Shown here: positions 53,038-62,167 of the stretch, piece after piece
Layout: every line of letters begins with the position of its first letter
Numbering within the stretch: the first letter of the stretch is position 1
DNA from: Prochlorococcus sp. AG-436-C05
Lineage (GTDB): Bacteria > Cyanobacteriota > Cyanobacteriia > PCC-6307 > Cyanobiaceae
NCBI GenBank assembly: GCA_003209795.1
Contig: QCPB01000003.1
Coordinates: 25,013 to 89,012, forward strand
Direction of reading: 5' to 3'
Length of the DNA: 64,000 nt
Program-made: the position numbers and the translations under genes
The notes under the pieces: model-generated
Databases searched by the model: none
What the model was told of the DNA's origin: nothing
The model's input: only the letters and a program-made list of their open reading frames with translations

Positions 53038-53739
53038 CTATTTCCCTAGAATCAATATACCCATTTGACCGCAAAGAATAGTTCTATATTCAATTCTTTC
53101 AAATCCAACTTTTTTTGCTATTAAGATAAGCTCATTGCCCTTTGGAAAATTACTAATACTTTCTTCAATATAAGCATATTCTCGACTTAAATTAAAAAGT
53201 CTTGAGATAGGAACTACTAATAGCCTTAAATATATTTTTTGAAAAATATTTGATAAAGAATTATGTCTTGAATGATGAAAATCCAGGAACCCAGCTCTTC
53301 CTTTATCATTTAAAAGACTAAAAACTTTTTTTATTCCTTGTTCAACGCTTTCTAAGTTTCTTAGACCATATGACATACAAATTCCATCAAAATTTCTAGA
53401 ATGTTCATCTATTTGTAAAACATCATTAATTTCCCAAGTAATAAGTTTATTTTTAACAAGTTCTGACTTTCTCTTTGCAATATTTAGAATTTCCTTTGCA
53501 CTATCAATACCAGTTATTGAACCATTAGGACCAACTCTCTTACAAATCAGGAATGCCAAATCTCCTGTTCCACAACATAAATCAGCCCAATCTTCACCTT
53601 CTTGTGGTTTTAATAAGTCAACTAATTTCTTTTTCCATAATTTGTGCAGTCCAAAACTTAATAAACTATTTAAAAAGTCATATCTATAAGATATTTTATT
53701 AAAAATAGTTTTGACTTCGATATTTTTTTTTAATTTCAT
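53038..53739 (-). CDS. menG: UbiE/MenG-type quinone methyltransferase
   Basis: DLCCGTGDLAFLICKR; FDGICMSYGLRNLE. Confidence 0.9.
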   Translation of the reverse strand: MKLKKNIEVKTIFNKISYRYDFLNSLLSFGLHKLWKKKLVDLLKPQEGEDWADLCCGTGDLAFLICKRVGPNGSITGIDSAKEILNIAKRKSELVKNKLITWEINDVLQIDEHSRNFDGICMSYGLRNLESVEQGIKKVFSLLNDKGRAGFLDFHHSRHNSLSNIFQKIYLRLLVVPISRLFNLSREYAYIEESISNFPKGNELILIAKKVGFERIEYRTILCGQMGILILGK

Positions 53740-53785
53740 TTTTAAACTTGAAGATAAACTCCTTATATAAGATTAATATTCATTT

Positions 53786-54556
53786 TTATTCATTTGGTCT
53801 AATTAGGAGTTGCTTATCTAGTAAGAAAGTTTTTATTTCATTTATAGTAAGTTTTTTATCATGAAGTAATGATGCCAAGAGTGCTGCAGATGCCTTACCT
53901 GTTTGAAAAACATCATAAATATCATTTAGACAGCCTGCTCCACCAGATGCAATTACAGGAATATTAACAGCATTCGCAACTGATTCAGTCAAAAGCAAAT
54001 CATATCCATTCTGTGTACCATCACCATCCATTGAAGTTAATAAAATTTCTCCTGCGCCCAATTGCTCAACTTTTTTTGCCCAATTTAATACATCTAATCT
54101 TGTATTTTCTCTCCCTCCTTTTACATATACATCCCATTCATTAACTTTATTAAGTTTTCTTCTGGCATCAATCGCAATCACAATGCATTGAGCGCCAAAT
54201 TGTTCAGAACTTTTAGAAATCAAATCTGGATTTTTGACAGCAGAGGAATTCAAACTAACTTTGTCTGCGCCTGCTCTTAAGAGATCATTAATAGAAGGAA
54301 TGGAATCTATACCACCACCAACAGTAAATGGAATTTTTACTGACTTTGCAGTCCTAGAAACAAGATCAATTAAAGTTCTTCTATTTTCCACACTTGCCCT
54401 AATATCTAAAAAGACTAATTCATCAGCCCCCTCATCTGAGTACTTACAAGCCAATTCAACAGGATCACCTGAGTCTCTAAGGTTAACAAAATTAACCCCT
54501 TTTACGACCCTACCATTGGCCACATCTAAACAAGGAATTAAACGAAGAGCTACCAT
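53786..54556 (-). CDS. hisF: Imidazole glycerol phosphate synthase cyclase subunit
   Basis: [46 protein letters not shown]; start at internal Met. Confidence 0.95.
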   Translation of the reverse strand: MVALRLIPCLDVANGRVVKGVNFVNLRDSGDPVELACKYSDEGADELVFLDIRASVENRRTLIDLVSRTAKSVKIPFTVGGGIDSIPSINDLLRAGADKVSLNSSAVKNPDLISKSSEQFGAQCIVIAIDARRKLNKVNEWDVYVKGGRENTRLDVLNWAKKVEQLGAGEILLTSMDGDGTQNGYDLLLTESVANAVNIPVIASGGAGCLNDIYDVFQTGKASAALLASLLHDKKLTINEIKTFLLDKQLLIRPNE

Positions 54557-54614
54557 TTTAAAAAAAATTGTCCAAATACTGTTAATCTTGCATAATACGT
54601 TCATTTTACCCCTT

Positions 54615-54839
54615 ATGGCTGAAACAAAAGTATTACCGAAGATTGGTAGTAAAGTTAAAATTAACATTAACAAGGTTAAAGATAGACTACCTGCAAACTT
54701 AATTGATCAAATATCCTCTACTCCAAGAGCGATAATATCTGGTTATAAAATGACTGACGGCAACAGTATTGGAATTACTGCAAAATTACAAAATGGTGAG
54801 GAAACCTGGTTTTTCCCTGAAGAAATTGAAAAAGGTTAA
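54615..54839 (+). CDS. petP: Cytochrome b6f-associated subunit PetP-like (DUF2862)
   Basis: [74 protein letters not shown]. Confidence 0.75.
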   Translation: MAETKVLPKIGSKVKININKVKDRLPANLIDQISSTPRAIISGYKMTDGNSIGITAKLQNGEETWFFPEEIEKG

Positions 54840-54848
54840 AGAATAACA

Positions 54849-55796
54849 GTGAATGATCCAAAACAACTATTAGGCATTAAAGGTGCTTCTGAGACTTCAA
54901 GTATCTGGAAACTCCGTATACAATTAATGAAGCCTATTACATGGATCCCCTTGATCTGGGGAGTTATTTGTGGGGCAGCTGCGAGTGGAAATTTTAAGTG
55001 GACATTTAGCAATGTTTTAGCATCATTAGCTTGCATGCTTATGAGTGGACCACTGCTAACGGGTTATACCCAAACCATAAATGACTTCTTTGATAAAGAA
55101 ATTGATGCAATTAATGAGCCTAATAGACCAATCCCCTCTGGAAAAATTTCAATTAAAGAAGTAAAAATACAAATCTGGGTATTACTTATTTCTGGGTTAA
55201 TAGTAGCTTTTCTATTAGATTTGTATGCAAAACATACTTTTCCATCTGTCTTACTTTTAGCTTTAGGCGGTTCTTTTGTTAGTTATATATATTCTGCTCC
55301 ACCTCTAAAATTAAAACAAAATGGGTGGTTAGGAAATTATGCATTAGGAGCATCTTATATAGCTCTACCTTGGTGGGCAGGACAAGCTTTATTTGGGAAA
55401 TTAACTCTTCTTACGGCATTACTAACACTTGCTTATAGTATCTCTGGACTTGGTATAGCGGTTATAAATGATTTCAAAAGTGTTGAAGGCGATTCCAAAC
55501 TGGGCTTAACTTCCTTACCAGTAGTATTTGGAATTAAAAATGCCAGTCGTATAAGTGCAGGACTTATTGACATTTTTCAATTAGCAATGGTAGTTGTATT
55601 AATTATTATTGGACAACATCTAGCATCTGTAATTTTGGTTTTACTTATAATTCCTCAAATTACTTTTCAAGATATGTGGTTGCTAAGAGACCCTTTAAAA
55701 TTTGATGTCAAATATCAGGCAAGTGCTCAACCGTTTTTGATCTCTGGCATGTTAGTTACAGCTATAGCTATAGGCCATAGTTATTTAGTAGCTTAA
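54849..55796 (+). CDS. chlG: Chlorophyll synthase
   Basis: MKPITWIPLIWGVICGAAASGNF; YTQTINDFFDKEIDAINEPNRPIPSG; GTG start. Confidence 0.96.
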   Translation: MNDPKQLLGIKGASETSSIWKLRIQLMKPITWIPLIWGVICGAAASGNFKWTFSNVLASLACMLMSGPLLTGYTQTINDFFDKEIDAINEPNRPIPSGKISIKEVKIQIWVLLISGLIVAFLLDLYAKHTFPSVLLLALGGSFVSYIYSAPPLKLKQNGWLGNYALGASYIALPWWAGQALFGKLTLLTALLTLAYSISGLGIAVINDFKSVEGDSKLGLTSLPVVFGIKNASRISAGLIDIFQLAMVVVLIIIGQHLASVILVLLIIPQITFQDMWLLRDPLKFDVKYQASAQPFLISGMLVTAIAIGHSYLVA

Positions 55797-55797
55797 A

Positions 55798-57567
55798 GTG
55801 CGAAAAATAAAATATTTATATTTTATTTTTATTATTCCAATATTAATCTTTTCTGGAATATTTTTTCCCATAATTAATATATTTATAACTACTTTAAAAT
55901 TTGATCCTTCTAAAAATCATCTTTCAAAAGATCCAAAATATTCCTATGTAATTTTGTCTTCTGACAACAAGATATTGAGTAAATTAAGCCGCAAATTTGA
56001 AATAAATAATAACAAAAACAAAATTCCATTTTTACTAAAATATTCTTTTATATCTGCTGAGGATAAAAGATTTTTAAAACATAATGGAATAGATCTAATT
56101 GGTCTCTCAAGAGCTTTGATGAGCAATATCAACAGCGGTTATCTTAAAGAGGGCGGAAGTACGATTACTCAACAAGTTGCAAGATTAATTTTTTTAAATA
56201 ATGATATAAGTTTTCAAAGAAAGCTTAAAGAAATATTGATATCTTTGATACTAGAATTTAGATATAGTAAAGATCAAATTTTAAAACTATATCTAAATAA
56301 CATTTATTTAGGCTCAGGAGCCTATGGTATAAATGAGGCTTCACAAGTTTATTTTGGAAAGCTTCTAAACGAATTAACACTATCAGAAATTGCATTAATT
56401 ACAGGACTGGCTCCAGCACCTTCAATCTATTCGCCTTATGAAAATATAAAATTAGCTATTAAAAATAGAAATCAAATTCTTGAATCCATGTATCTAGATG
56501 GATACATATCTATTGATGCTAGAAATAAAGCTCTTAATGAGAAAATTACCTTAAATCATCAAACAACTAATAATCTGTTAAATGATAAGTTATTAATAAA
56601 TTTTATTATTGAGGAAACTAATAACAAAATTAAAGATTTTAACAAATATAAGTTTTTAAGAATTAAATCTAGTATCAATAAAAAATGGCAGGAAAATGGA
56701 CAAAATATTTCAGCTTCTGTAAAACCTAATAATATTGAATTGGCTTTGTTATCAATAGACTCTAATACAGGTTTAATAAGGACAATGATAACAAGCAAGA
56801 ATCCATCATTAAACGAATTTAATAGAGTTAATTCATCTATAAGACCTTTAGGTTCTACTTTCAAAATTATTCCTTATGCTGCTGCATTAACAAATGGTAT
56901 TAAATTAAATGATAAGTTTGAAGATTTACCCACTTGTTGGGAAGATTATTGCCCAAAAAATTTTTCCGAAATATATAGAGGTAAAATATCTTTAATTGAA
57001 TCATTTAAAAGTTCATCTAACATAATTCCTATAAAAATAACTAAAAAAGTAGGAATTAAAAAAGTTATTAATCTAGCGAATGCATTTGGCCTGGGATATA
57101 AACAAGAGTTTGAAGAATTTCCATCATTAGCAATTGGCGCTTATGGAGATAATCTCTTAAACATTACAAATGCTTATGCCGTAATAAATAGTAATGGGAA
57201 AATCTATATGCCAAGCACTATAGAAAAAATTGAAACATTGAATGGTAAATCAATTTGGGAAAACAAATTTATTTCCAAACAAATATTAGATATAAAAGTA
57301 AATAACAATCTAAAAAAACTACTAGAAAAATCAGTTAATGATGGTACCTCAATAGCAGCTTCCATAAAGGGTGAGAAAATATTTGGGAAAACAGGAACTT
57401 CTGATGGGAACAGAGACCTTTGGTTTATTGGTTCAATAAAAAACCTTACGACAGGAGTATGGCTAGGCTTTGATGAAAACAAAGAATCAGAATTATCAAG
57501 TGGAAATGCTGCATATTTATGGAAAAGATTTATTGCTAAAATTTATAATTTAGATATTAAAAATTAA
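55798..57567 (+). CDS. Bifunctional penicillin-binding protein (class A)
   Basis: EDKRFLKHNGIDLIGLSRAL, EGGSTITQQVARL; SSIRPLGSTFKIIPYAAAL; FGKTGTSDGNRDLWFIG; GTG start. Confidence 0.92.
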   Translation: MRKIKYLYFIFIIPILIFSGIFFPIINIFITTLKFDPSKNHLSKDPKYSYVILSSDNKILSKLSRKFEINNNKNKIPFLLKYSFISAEDKRFLKHNGIDLIGLSRALMSNINSGYLKEGGSTITQQVARLIFLNNDISFQRKLKEILISLILEFRYSKDQILKLYLNNIYLGSGAYGINEASQVYFGKLLNELTLSEIALITGLAPAPSIYSPYENIKLAIKNRNQILESMYLDGYISIDARNKALNEKITLNHQTTNNLLNDKLLINFIIEETNNKIKDFNKYKFLRIKSSINKKWQENGQNISASVKPNNIELALLSIDSNTGLIRTMITSKNPSLNEFNRVNSSIRPLGSTFKIIPYAAALTNGIKLNDKFEDLPTCWEDYCPKNFSEIYRGKISLIESFKSSSNIIPIKITKKVGIKKVINLANAFGLGYKQEFEEFPSLAIGAYGDNLLNITNAYAVINSNGKIYMPSTIEKIETLNGKSIWENKFISKQILDIKVNNNLKKLLEKSVNDGTSIAASIKGEKIFGKTGTSDGNRDLWFIGSIKNLTTGVWLGFDENKESELSSGNAAYLWKRFIAKIYNLDIKN

Positions 57568-57579
57568 ATTTTATTATTT

Positions 57580-58893
57580 TCATTTATAAGAAATGACGGC
57601 AGCATAAAATCCATCTCCATGATGATCAAGCTTGGGCAAAATTTGCTTTTGGCTATCTAATTGTATTTCATCATTTTTTTCAATAAATCTGTTAATTAAT
57701 AAGTTATTTTCTTCAGGACATATTGTGCAAGTTGAATAAACTAAAAGGCCACCCCTTTTTAAAAGCGGTAAAAGACTCATTAATAGCCTTTCCTGTAAAA
57801 TAATTAATTGTTTTATTTTGTCTTTATTTAAGGACCATCTAGCATCTGGGTTTCTTGAAAGAGTTCCAATCCCAGAACAGGGGGCATCAATCAAGATCTT
57901 ATCAAAATGCGATATGAAATTAGGATTGAAATCAAGCAAACATGTCGCATCAGCTTTAAGAGTCTTTACAGAAGTTAAATTTAACCTATCTAAATTTGAT
58001 TGTATTATCTTTAATCTTCTTTCTGATCTATCTACAGCAAGTATGTCAGCATTATCATTTGTTAATTCTGCTAAATGGGTAGATTTACTTCCTGGGGCGG
58101 CACAAGCATCTAATATCTTTTCACCTTGTTTGGGATTTAAAAGAGGGGCCACCCACTGAGAAGATCTATCTTGAATTGTCCACAGGCCATCATTATAACC
58201 AGGCAAGTTCTTAATAGATCTTGGATTAGAATTTAAGGTAATTCCATTTTTTAAGCTCTTGATTGGTTCAGCATTAATGTTATTTTCAATAAGCACTTTC
58301 AGGAATTTATCTAAATCAGTTTTTATTGGATTAATCCTTAAATCAATAGAAGGTTTTTTATTAAATGCCTTTGCAAGATCTTCAGCATCTTTAATTCCAA
58401 ACCAATTAACAAGTTCATTAACAAGCCATAATGGGAATGATTCAAGATATGAAATTTTCTCAATAACATCAGAAGATATTTTAGGGGTATTTCCTTGTTC
58501 TATTTTTCTAACTGCATTTCGTAAAATTGCATTTACAGTACCTGTCAAACCCTTCAAATCAGTTTTTTTTGCTACCTCTACAGTTGTAGAGATAGCCGCA
58601 GAAAATGGAATTTTATCCATTTTTAATAATTGATATAAACCTATATGTAAAAGCCATCTTAATTTGGGAGGTTGCTTTTGATGAGGAATTTTTGATAGAT
58701 GATCAATCCAACGATCAAGAAACTTCCTATATCTTATGCATCCGAATGATAATTCAGTAATAAATGCTATATCTAAAGCATTAAATTGGTAGCTTTTTAA
58801 AACCTTTTCAAGAGCTTGATCTGAAAAGGTTCCAGAACTTACCTTTAATAGAATTTCCCAAGATGCTTTTCTTTGAAGATATCCAATTGCCAA
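57580..58893 (-). CDS. rsmB: 16S rRNA (cytosine-967-C5)-methyltransferase RsmB
   Basis: DACAAPGSKSTHLAEL; IDAPCSGIGTLSRNPDARW; STCTICPEEN. Confidence 0.93.
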   Translation of the reverse strand: MAIGYLQRKASWEILLKVSSGTFSDQALEKVLKSYQFNALDIAFITELSFGCIRYRKFLDRWIDHLSKIPHQKQPPKLRWLLHIGLYQLLKMDKIPFSAAISTTVEVAKKTDLKGLTGTVNAILRNAVRKIEQGNTPKISSDVIEKISYLESFPLWLVNELVNWFGIKDAEDLAKAFNKKPSIDLRINPIKTDLDKFLKVLIENNINAEPIKSLKNGITLNSNPRSIKNLPGYNDGLWTIQDRSSQWVAPLLNPKQGEKILDACAAPGSKSTHLAELTNDNADILAVDRSERRLKIIQSNLDRLNLTSVKTLKADATCLLDFNPNFISHFDKILIDAPCSGIGTLSRNPDARWSLNKDKIKQLIILQERLLMSLLPLLKRGGLLVYSTCTICPEENNLLINRFIEKNDEIQLDSQKQILPKLDHHGDGFYAAVISYK

Positions 58894-58944
58894 AATATAA
58901 TTTATTTTTTGAAGCTTTATTAAATATACTAATTAAGTAACCCT

Positions 58945-59084
58945 TTAAACTAGATTAGCCATTGAAGATTTGAACCAAAACAAACCCAGTATTGATATTA
59001 GAGATAAATTAAATCCTAAAAATATAAAGATATTCAAATAATGAATTCTTTCTCGAAAGAATATTTTTTTTCTTGATTTTTCAT
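58945..59084 (-). pseudogene. Frameshifted small TM protein ORF (candidate)
   Basis: ATG at 59084 reads MKNQEKK to an A8 run (59064-59071 on + as T8); a one-base shift there opens IFFRERIHYLNIFIFLGFNLSLISILGLFWFKSSMANLV-TAA. Confidence 0.45.
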
Positions 59085-59103
59085 TATCAAATGTAATCCT
59101 AAA

Positions 59104-59283
59104 TTACGCTTTTAAACGGCAACCAATGTTTATAGAACCTGAGTCAATCATTCTTCCTAATTTAATTGCAATTGATTCTTCCAATCTTGTAAAATCTGAC
59201 TGATTTTTAGTTACCCAATCCAATTCGTAGAAAGTGATTATTCCTGTTAAATTAATTTTCAGAAAAAGAGCTCCAATGTTCAT
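59104..59283 (-). CDS. Small hypothetical protein, 59 aa
   Basis: Not in ORF track. MNIGALFLKINLTGIITFYELDWVTKNQSDFTRLEESIAIKLGRMIDSGSINIGCRLKA. Confidence 0.5.
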   Translation of the reverse strand: MNIGALFLKINLTGIITFYELDWVTKNQSDFTRLEESIAIKLGRMIDSGSINIGCRLKA

Positions 59284-59398
59284 CTTTTAAAAATCACCAA
59301 AGATAATTTAACATTGCCTCGTAATATTTCGTAATAATATAATATTCTTTTAATTTTTCAAAATTTATATTTTTTTTATGAGTAGATTAAAATCCAGT

Positions 59399-59613
59399 TT
59401 AATACTTAAACGCCATATGCTTAGTATTCCTTAATGAAACTCTTTGTCTCCAGACTCTAAATGATTTAGACTTTAGGTTCCTTCGCATAATTTTTATAGC
59501 ATCTTACTCTTGTAACAAACTTGATACCTAATAGCCTCAAAAGGAGTTCTATCTCCCCATCGCATCTAGATAATTCTTTCTACTTCTATATTTTCCATAT
59601 CTATTGTTGACAT
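59399..59613 (-). pseudogene. Possible decayed small CDS spread over three frames
   Basis: MSTIDMENIEVERII (59613-59566), KELSRCDGEIELLLRLLGIKFVTRVRCYKNYAKEPKV (59579-59466), MRRNLKSKSFRVWRQRVSLRNTKHMAFKY (59488-59399). Confidence 0.25.
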
Positions 59614-59993
59614 TTATTATTGCAAAGTTTCGCTATACCTGATCTACCTGTAATACTGAGTCTATATTTTGCCCAATATCTATAACCCAACCTTAGAACA
59701 GGTGATAAAATTTGGATTTGTAAAGGATAATAAACCCAGCCTAAACCAATTAATGCATATGAAAATGCGAGAACATCCAACCCTCTAATTATTTCACCAT
59801 TGTCCAATATCCCATGAAGGTTGGACATGGCTTCTGAATATGAAATTTCATTGAATAAAGTTGGATCATAATTTTCATTGTTAATATCTACAAATCTAAT
59901 TTTGTTTGAAATATCTTTCCTTTTTAAAAAAGTAATCTCTCTTAAACAAAGTGGGCAGCCTCCGTCGAATAAAAAAGTTAATTTATTTTTCAT
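59601..59993 (-). CDS. DCC1-like thiol-disulfide oxidoreductase family protein (DUF393)
   Basis: LTFLFDGGCPLCLREITFLKRKD; GLDVLAFSYALIGLGWVYYPLQI. Confidence 0.85.
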   Translation of the reverse strand: MKNKLTFLFDGGCPLCLREITFLKRKDISNKIRFVDINNENYDPTLFNEISYSEAMSNLHGILDNGEIIRGLDVLAFSYALIGLGWVYYPLQIQILSPVLRLGYRYWAKYRLSITGRSGIAKLCNNKCQQ

Positions 59994-60151
59994 ATTTTTT
60001 ATTTAAATATAAAATTTAAATAACTTATTTGTGGTCAATCAAGAAAAATTTAAAATAATATTTTGTTAATAAAAATTCTCCAAATAAGCTTTATAAAGCC
60101 TTAATAATTAGTGGTTCTAAATTAGTAAAATTACTTTATCTTATATATTAA

Positions 60152-60185
60152 TAAACCATTGATTAAGGGATACATCAATGGTTTA
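60152..60185 (-). terminator. Hairpin downstream of the 67-aa ORF
   Basis: 12-bp perfect inverted repeat TAAACCATTGAT-taagggatac-ATCAATGGTTTA. Confidence 0.5.
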
Positions 60186-60200
60186 CTCTTTTTTGAAGAG

Positions 60201-60404
60201 TTATTCATCTAACAAATGAACCCCTTCTCCTACATCCGGAGTAAATTGACAATATTTTTCAAAAACAATTCCAACCCCTCTCATCTTTTCTCCTAATTCA
60301 TCGTTAAATCTATTCCATTCTTCCGAATTCCTCTCAGGCAAATTCCAGCCTTGATTTTCCACCATACTTGTTATTACTGTGTAATCCCATTCTATGTAAG
60401 CCAT
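60201..60404 (-). CDS. Hypothetical protein (67 aa)
   Basis: MAYIEWDYTVITSMVENQGWNLPERNSEEWNRFNDELGEKMRGVG...; followed by a hairpin. Confidence 0.6.
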   Translation of the reverse strand: MAYIEWDYTVITSMVENQGWNLPERNSEEWNRFNDELGEKMRGVGIVFEKYCQFTPDVGEGVHLLDE

Positions 60405-60566
60405 TAAATAAATTTTAATTACTTTCTTAGTATAAACTAGAATATTGAATAAATAATCGAAGACTTCTTACTTATAGTTCTTAAATAGAAATTAAGACTG
60501 TTAATTTTATTATTGAAAAATATTTTTTGAATTGAATATACTTTAAGAAGTATGAAAACATTTTAA

Positions 60567-61238
60567 ATGTCTATTTTGCCCAGAAGATTTGAGCGAATAA
60601 AAAATGTTTTAAATTGCCGAATGAAAAACTTAACTGTTTTAGTGGAAGATGTAAATAAACCACATAATTTATCTGCAATATTGAGGACATGCGATGCAGC
60701 AGGAGTTTTTGAAGCAAATTTTATTACCAAAAAAAATATATTTAAAACTTTTAATAGCACAGCCCAAGGCAGTCAAAAATGGGTCAAATTAAATACTCAT
60801 GAAAGTAGCATCAGTGCTATATCTGAATTAAAGAAAAAGGGTTTTAAATTATATGGAACTACTCTTAATAGTGAATCTATTGATTATAGAAATTTTGATT
60901 ATGCTGAAAATACATGTTTTGTTTTAGGAGCAGAAAAATGGGGATTAAGTGATGAGCTCATATCAATGGTTGATCAATCAATTTTTATACCAATGAGAGG
61001 TATGGTTCAATCTTTAAATGTTTCAGTAGCCGCATCTATATTATTATTTGAAGCTATTCGCCAGAGAAAAAGTAAGGGGAAACTTCCTAAAAATGGAGAA
61101 GGTTTAAATGAAAATGAATATCAAAAAACTTTATTTGAATGGAGTTATCCAGAATTAGCTTCTATATACAAAAAATCTGGCAAAAGCTATCCAAAGTTGA
61201 ATGAAGAAGGCGAGTTTAAATCAATTAAAAGTAATTAA
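60567..61238 (+). CDS. trmH: tRNA (guanosine-2'-O)-methyltransferase TrmH (SpoU family)
   Basis: LVEDVNKPHNLSAILRTCDAAGV; VLGAEKWGLSDELI; IPMRGMVQSLNVSVAASILLFE. Confidence 0.93.
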   Translation: MSILPRRFERIKNVLNCRMKNLTVLVEDVNKPHNLSAILRTCDAAGVFEANFITKKNIFKTFNSTAQGSQKWVKLNTHESSISAISELKKKGFKLYGTTLNSESIDYRNFDYAENTCFVLGAEKWGLSDELISMVDQSIFIPMRGMVQSLNVSVAASILLFEAIRQRKSKGKLPKNGEGLNENEYQKTLFEWSYPELASIYKKSGKSYPKLNEEGEFKSIKSN

Positions 61239-61252
61239 ATCATTAAATTATT

Positions 61253-62086
61253 TTACTTTTCAAAGATACTTTCTAGTTCCTCCCCAATAAAAGAAAGCCC
61301 TAATACTAAAAAGAACATTGCTAGTCCTGGGAATAAAGCCGTCCACCATATACCTGTAGGTAGAGCTGCAAGAGCAAGATTTAAATCACTACCCCATTCT
61401 GGAACATCTGCTGGGACACCAAGGCCTAAAAAGCCTAAACTACCTAAAACTAAAACAGCATCAGCTGCATTTAAAGTCATTACTATAGGCAAAGGAGTTA
61501 TTACATTAGGGAGAATATATTTAAAAATAATAGTTGTAAGATTAGCACCTGAAATTCTTGCTGCCTCTATATACGTTTCAGATTTAACCAATATTGTCTG
61601 ATTCCTAATTAATCTAAAATATTGAGGAGAATAAACTATACATAAAGCTAAGGCTGCATTGATAATGCCCTTACCTAATACAAAAGCAACAACTACTGAA
61701 AGTAAAATTACAGGTATTGAAAAAATAGTATCCATAATTAGTGATAAGCATTTATCAAATACCCCGCCCAAATATCCACTTAATAATCCCAATGGCAATC
61801 CCAAACTTAATGCAAAAGAAATAGCAAAGAATACAACCTCAATGGCTAAGGATGAACCTTGCAAAGTCCTAAAACAAACGTCTCTTCCTAATCTGTCTGT
61901 TCCGCATAGATGTTTTAATGACGGTGGAGCAAAAATATCACTACTCAAAGTTGAGAATGAATAACCAAAAAAATTATTGACTTCCAAAAATTTCATAATA
62001 ATCACCACAAAAAGATAAAAAAATACAATTAAAAATCCTGTTTTTCTAATATTTTTACCTACGCGATTGGATGAGTTTATATCCAC
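61253..62086 (-). CDS. Peptide-type ABC transporter permease (DppC-like)
   Basis: HLCGTDRLGRDVCFRTLQGSSLAIEV; EAARISGANLTTIIFKYILPNVITPLPIV. Confidence 0.92.
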   Translation of the reverse strand: MDINSSNRVGKNIRKTGFLIVFFYLFVVIIMKFLEVNNFFGYSFSTLSSDIFAPPSLKHLCGTDRLGRDVCFRTLQGSSLAIEVVFFAISFALSLGLPLGLLSGYLGGVFDKCLSLIMDTIFSIPVILLSVVVAFVLGKGIINAALALCIVYSPQYFRLIRNQTILVKSETYIEAARISGANLTTIIFKYILPNVITPLPIVMTLNAADAVLVLGSLGFLGLGVPADVPEWGSDLNLALAALPTGIWWTALFPGLAMFFLVLGLSFIGEELESIFEK

Positions 62087-62167
62087 AATATTTCTAATAA
62101 ACGAATCAACTGAAATATACCTAATTATTAAAAGAATAAAAATAGCAATTAATTTTAATTAAAAAAA

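Noticed and set aside
54234-54614. N-terminal half of the 201-aa ORF before petP
   Set aside because: Antisense to hisF; the recognisable protein starts at ATG 54615.
58259-58633. 124-aa ORF antisense to rsmB
   Set aside because: Overlaps a well-supported gene on the other strand; no independent evidence.
61253-62086. Orphan DppC-like permease as a new system
   Set aside because: Partners may lie elsewhere in the genome; single genes of this type are common, so not scored as a finding.
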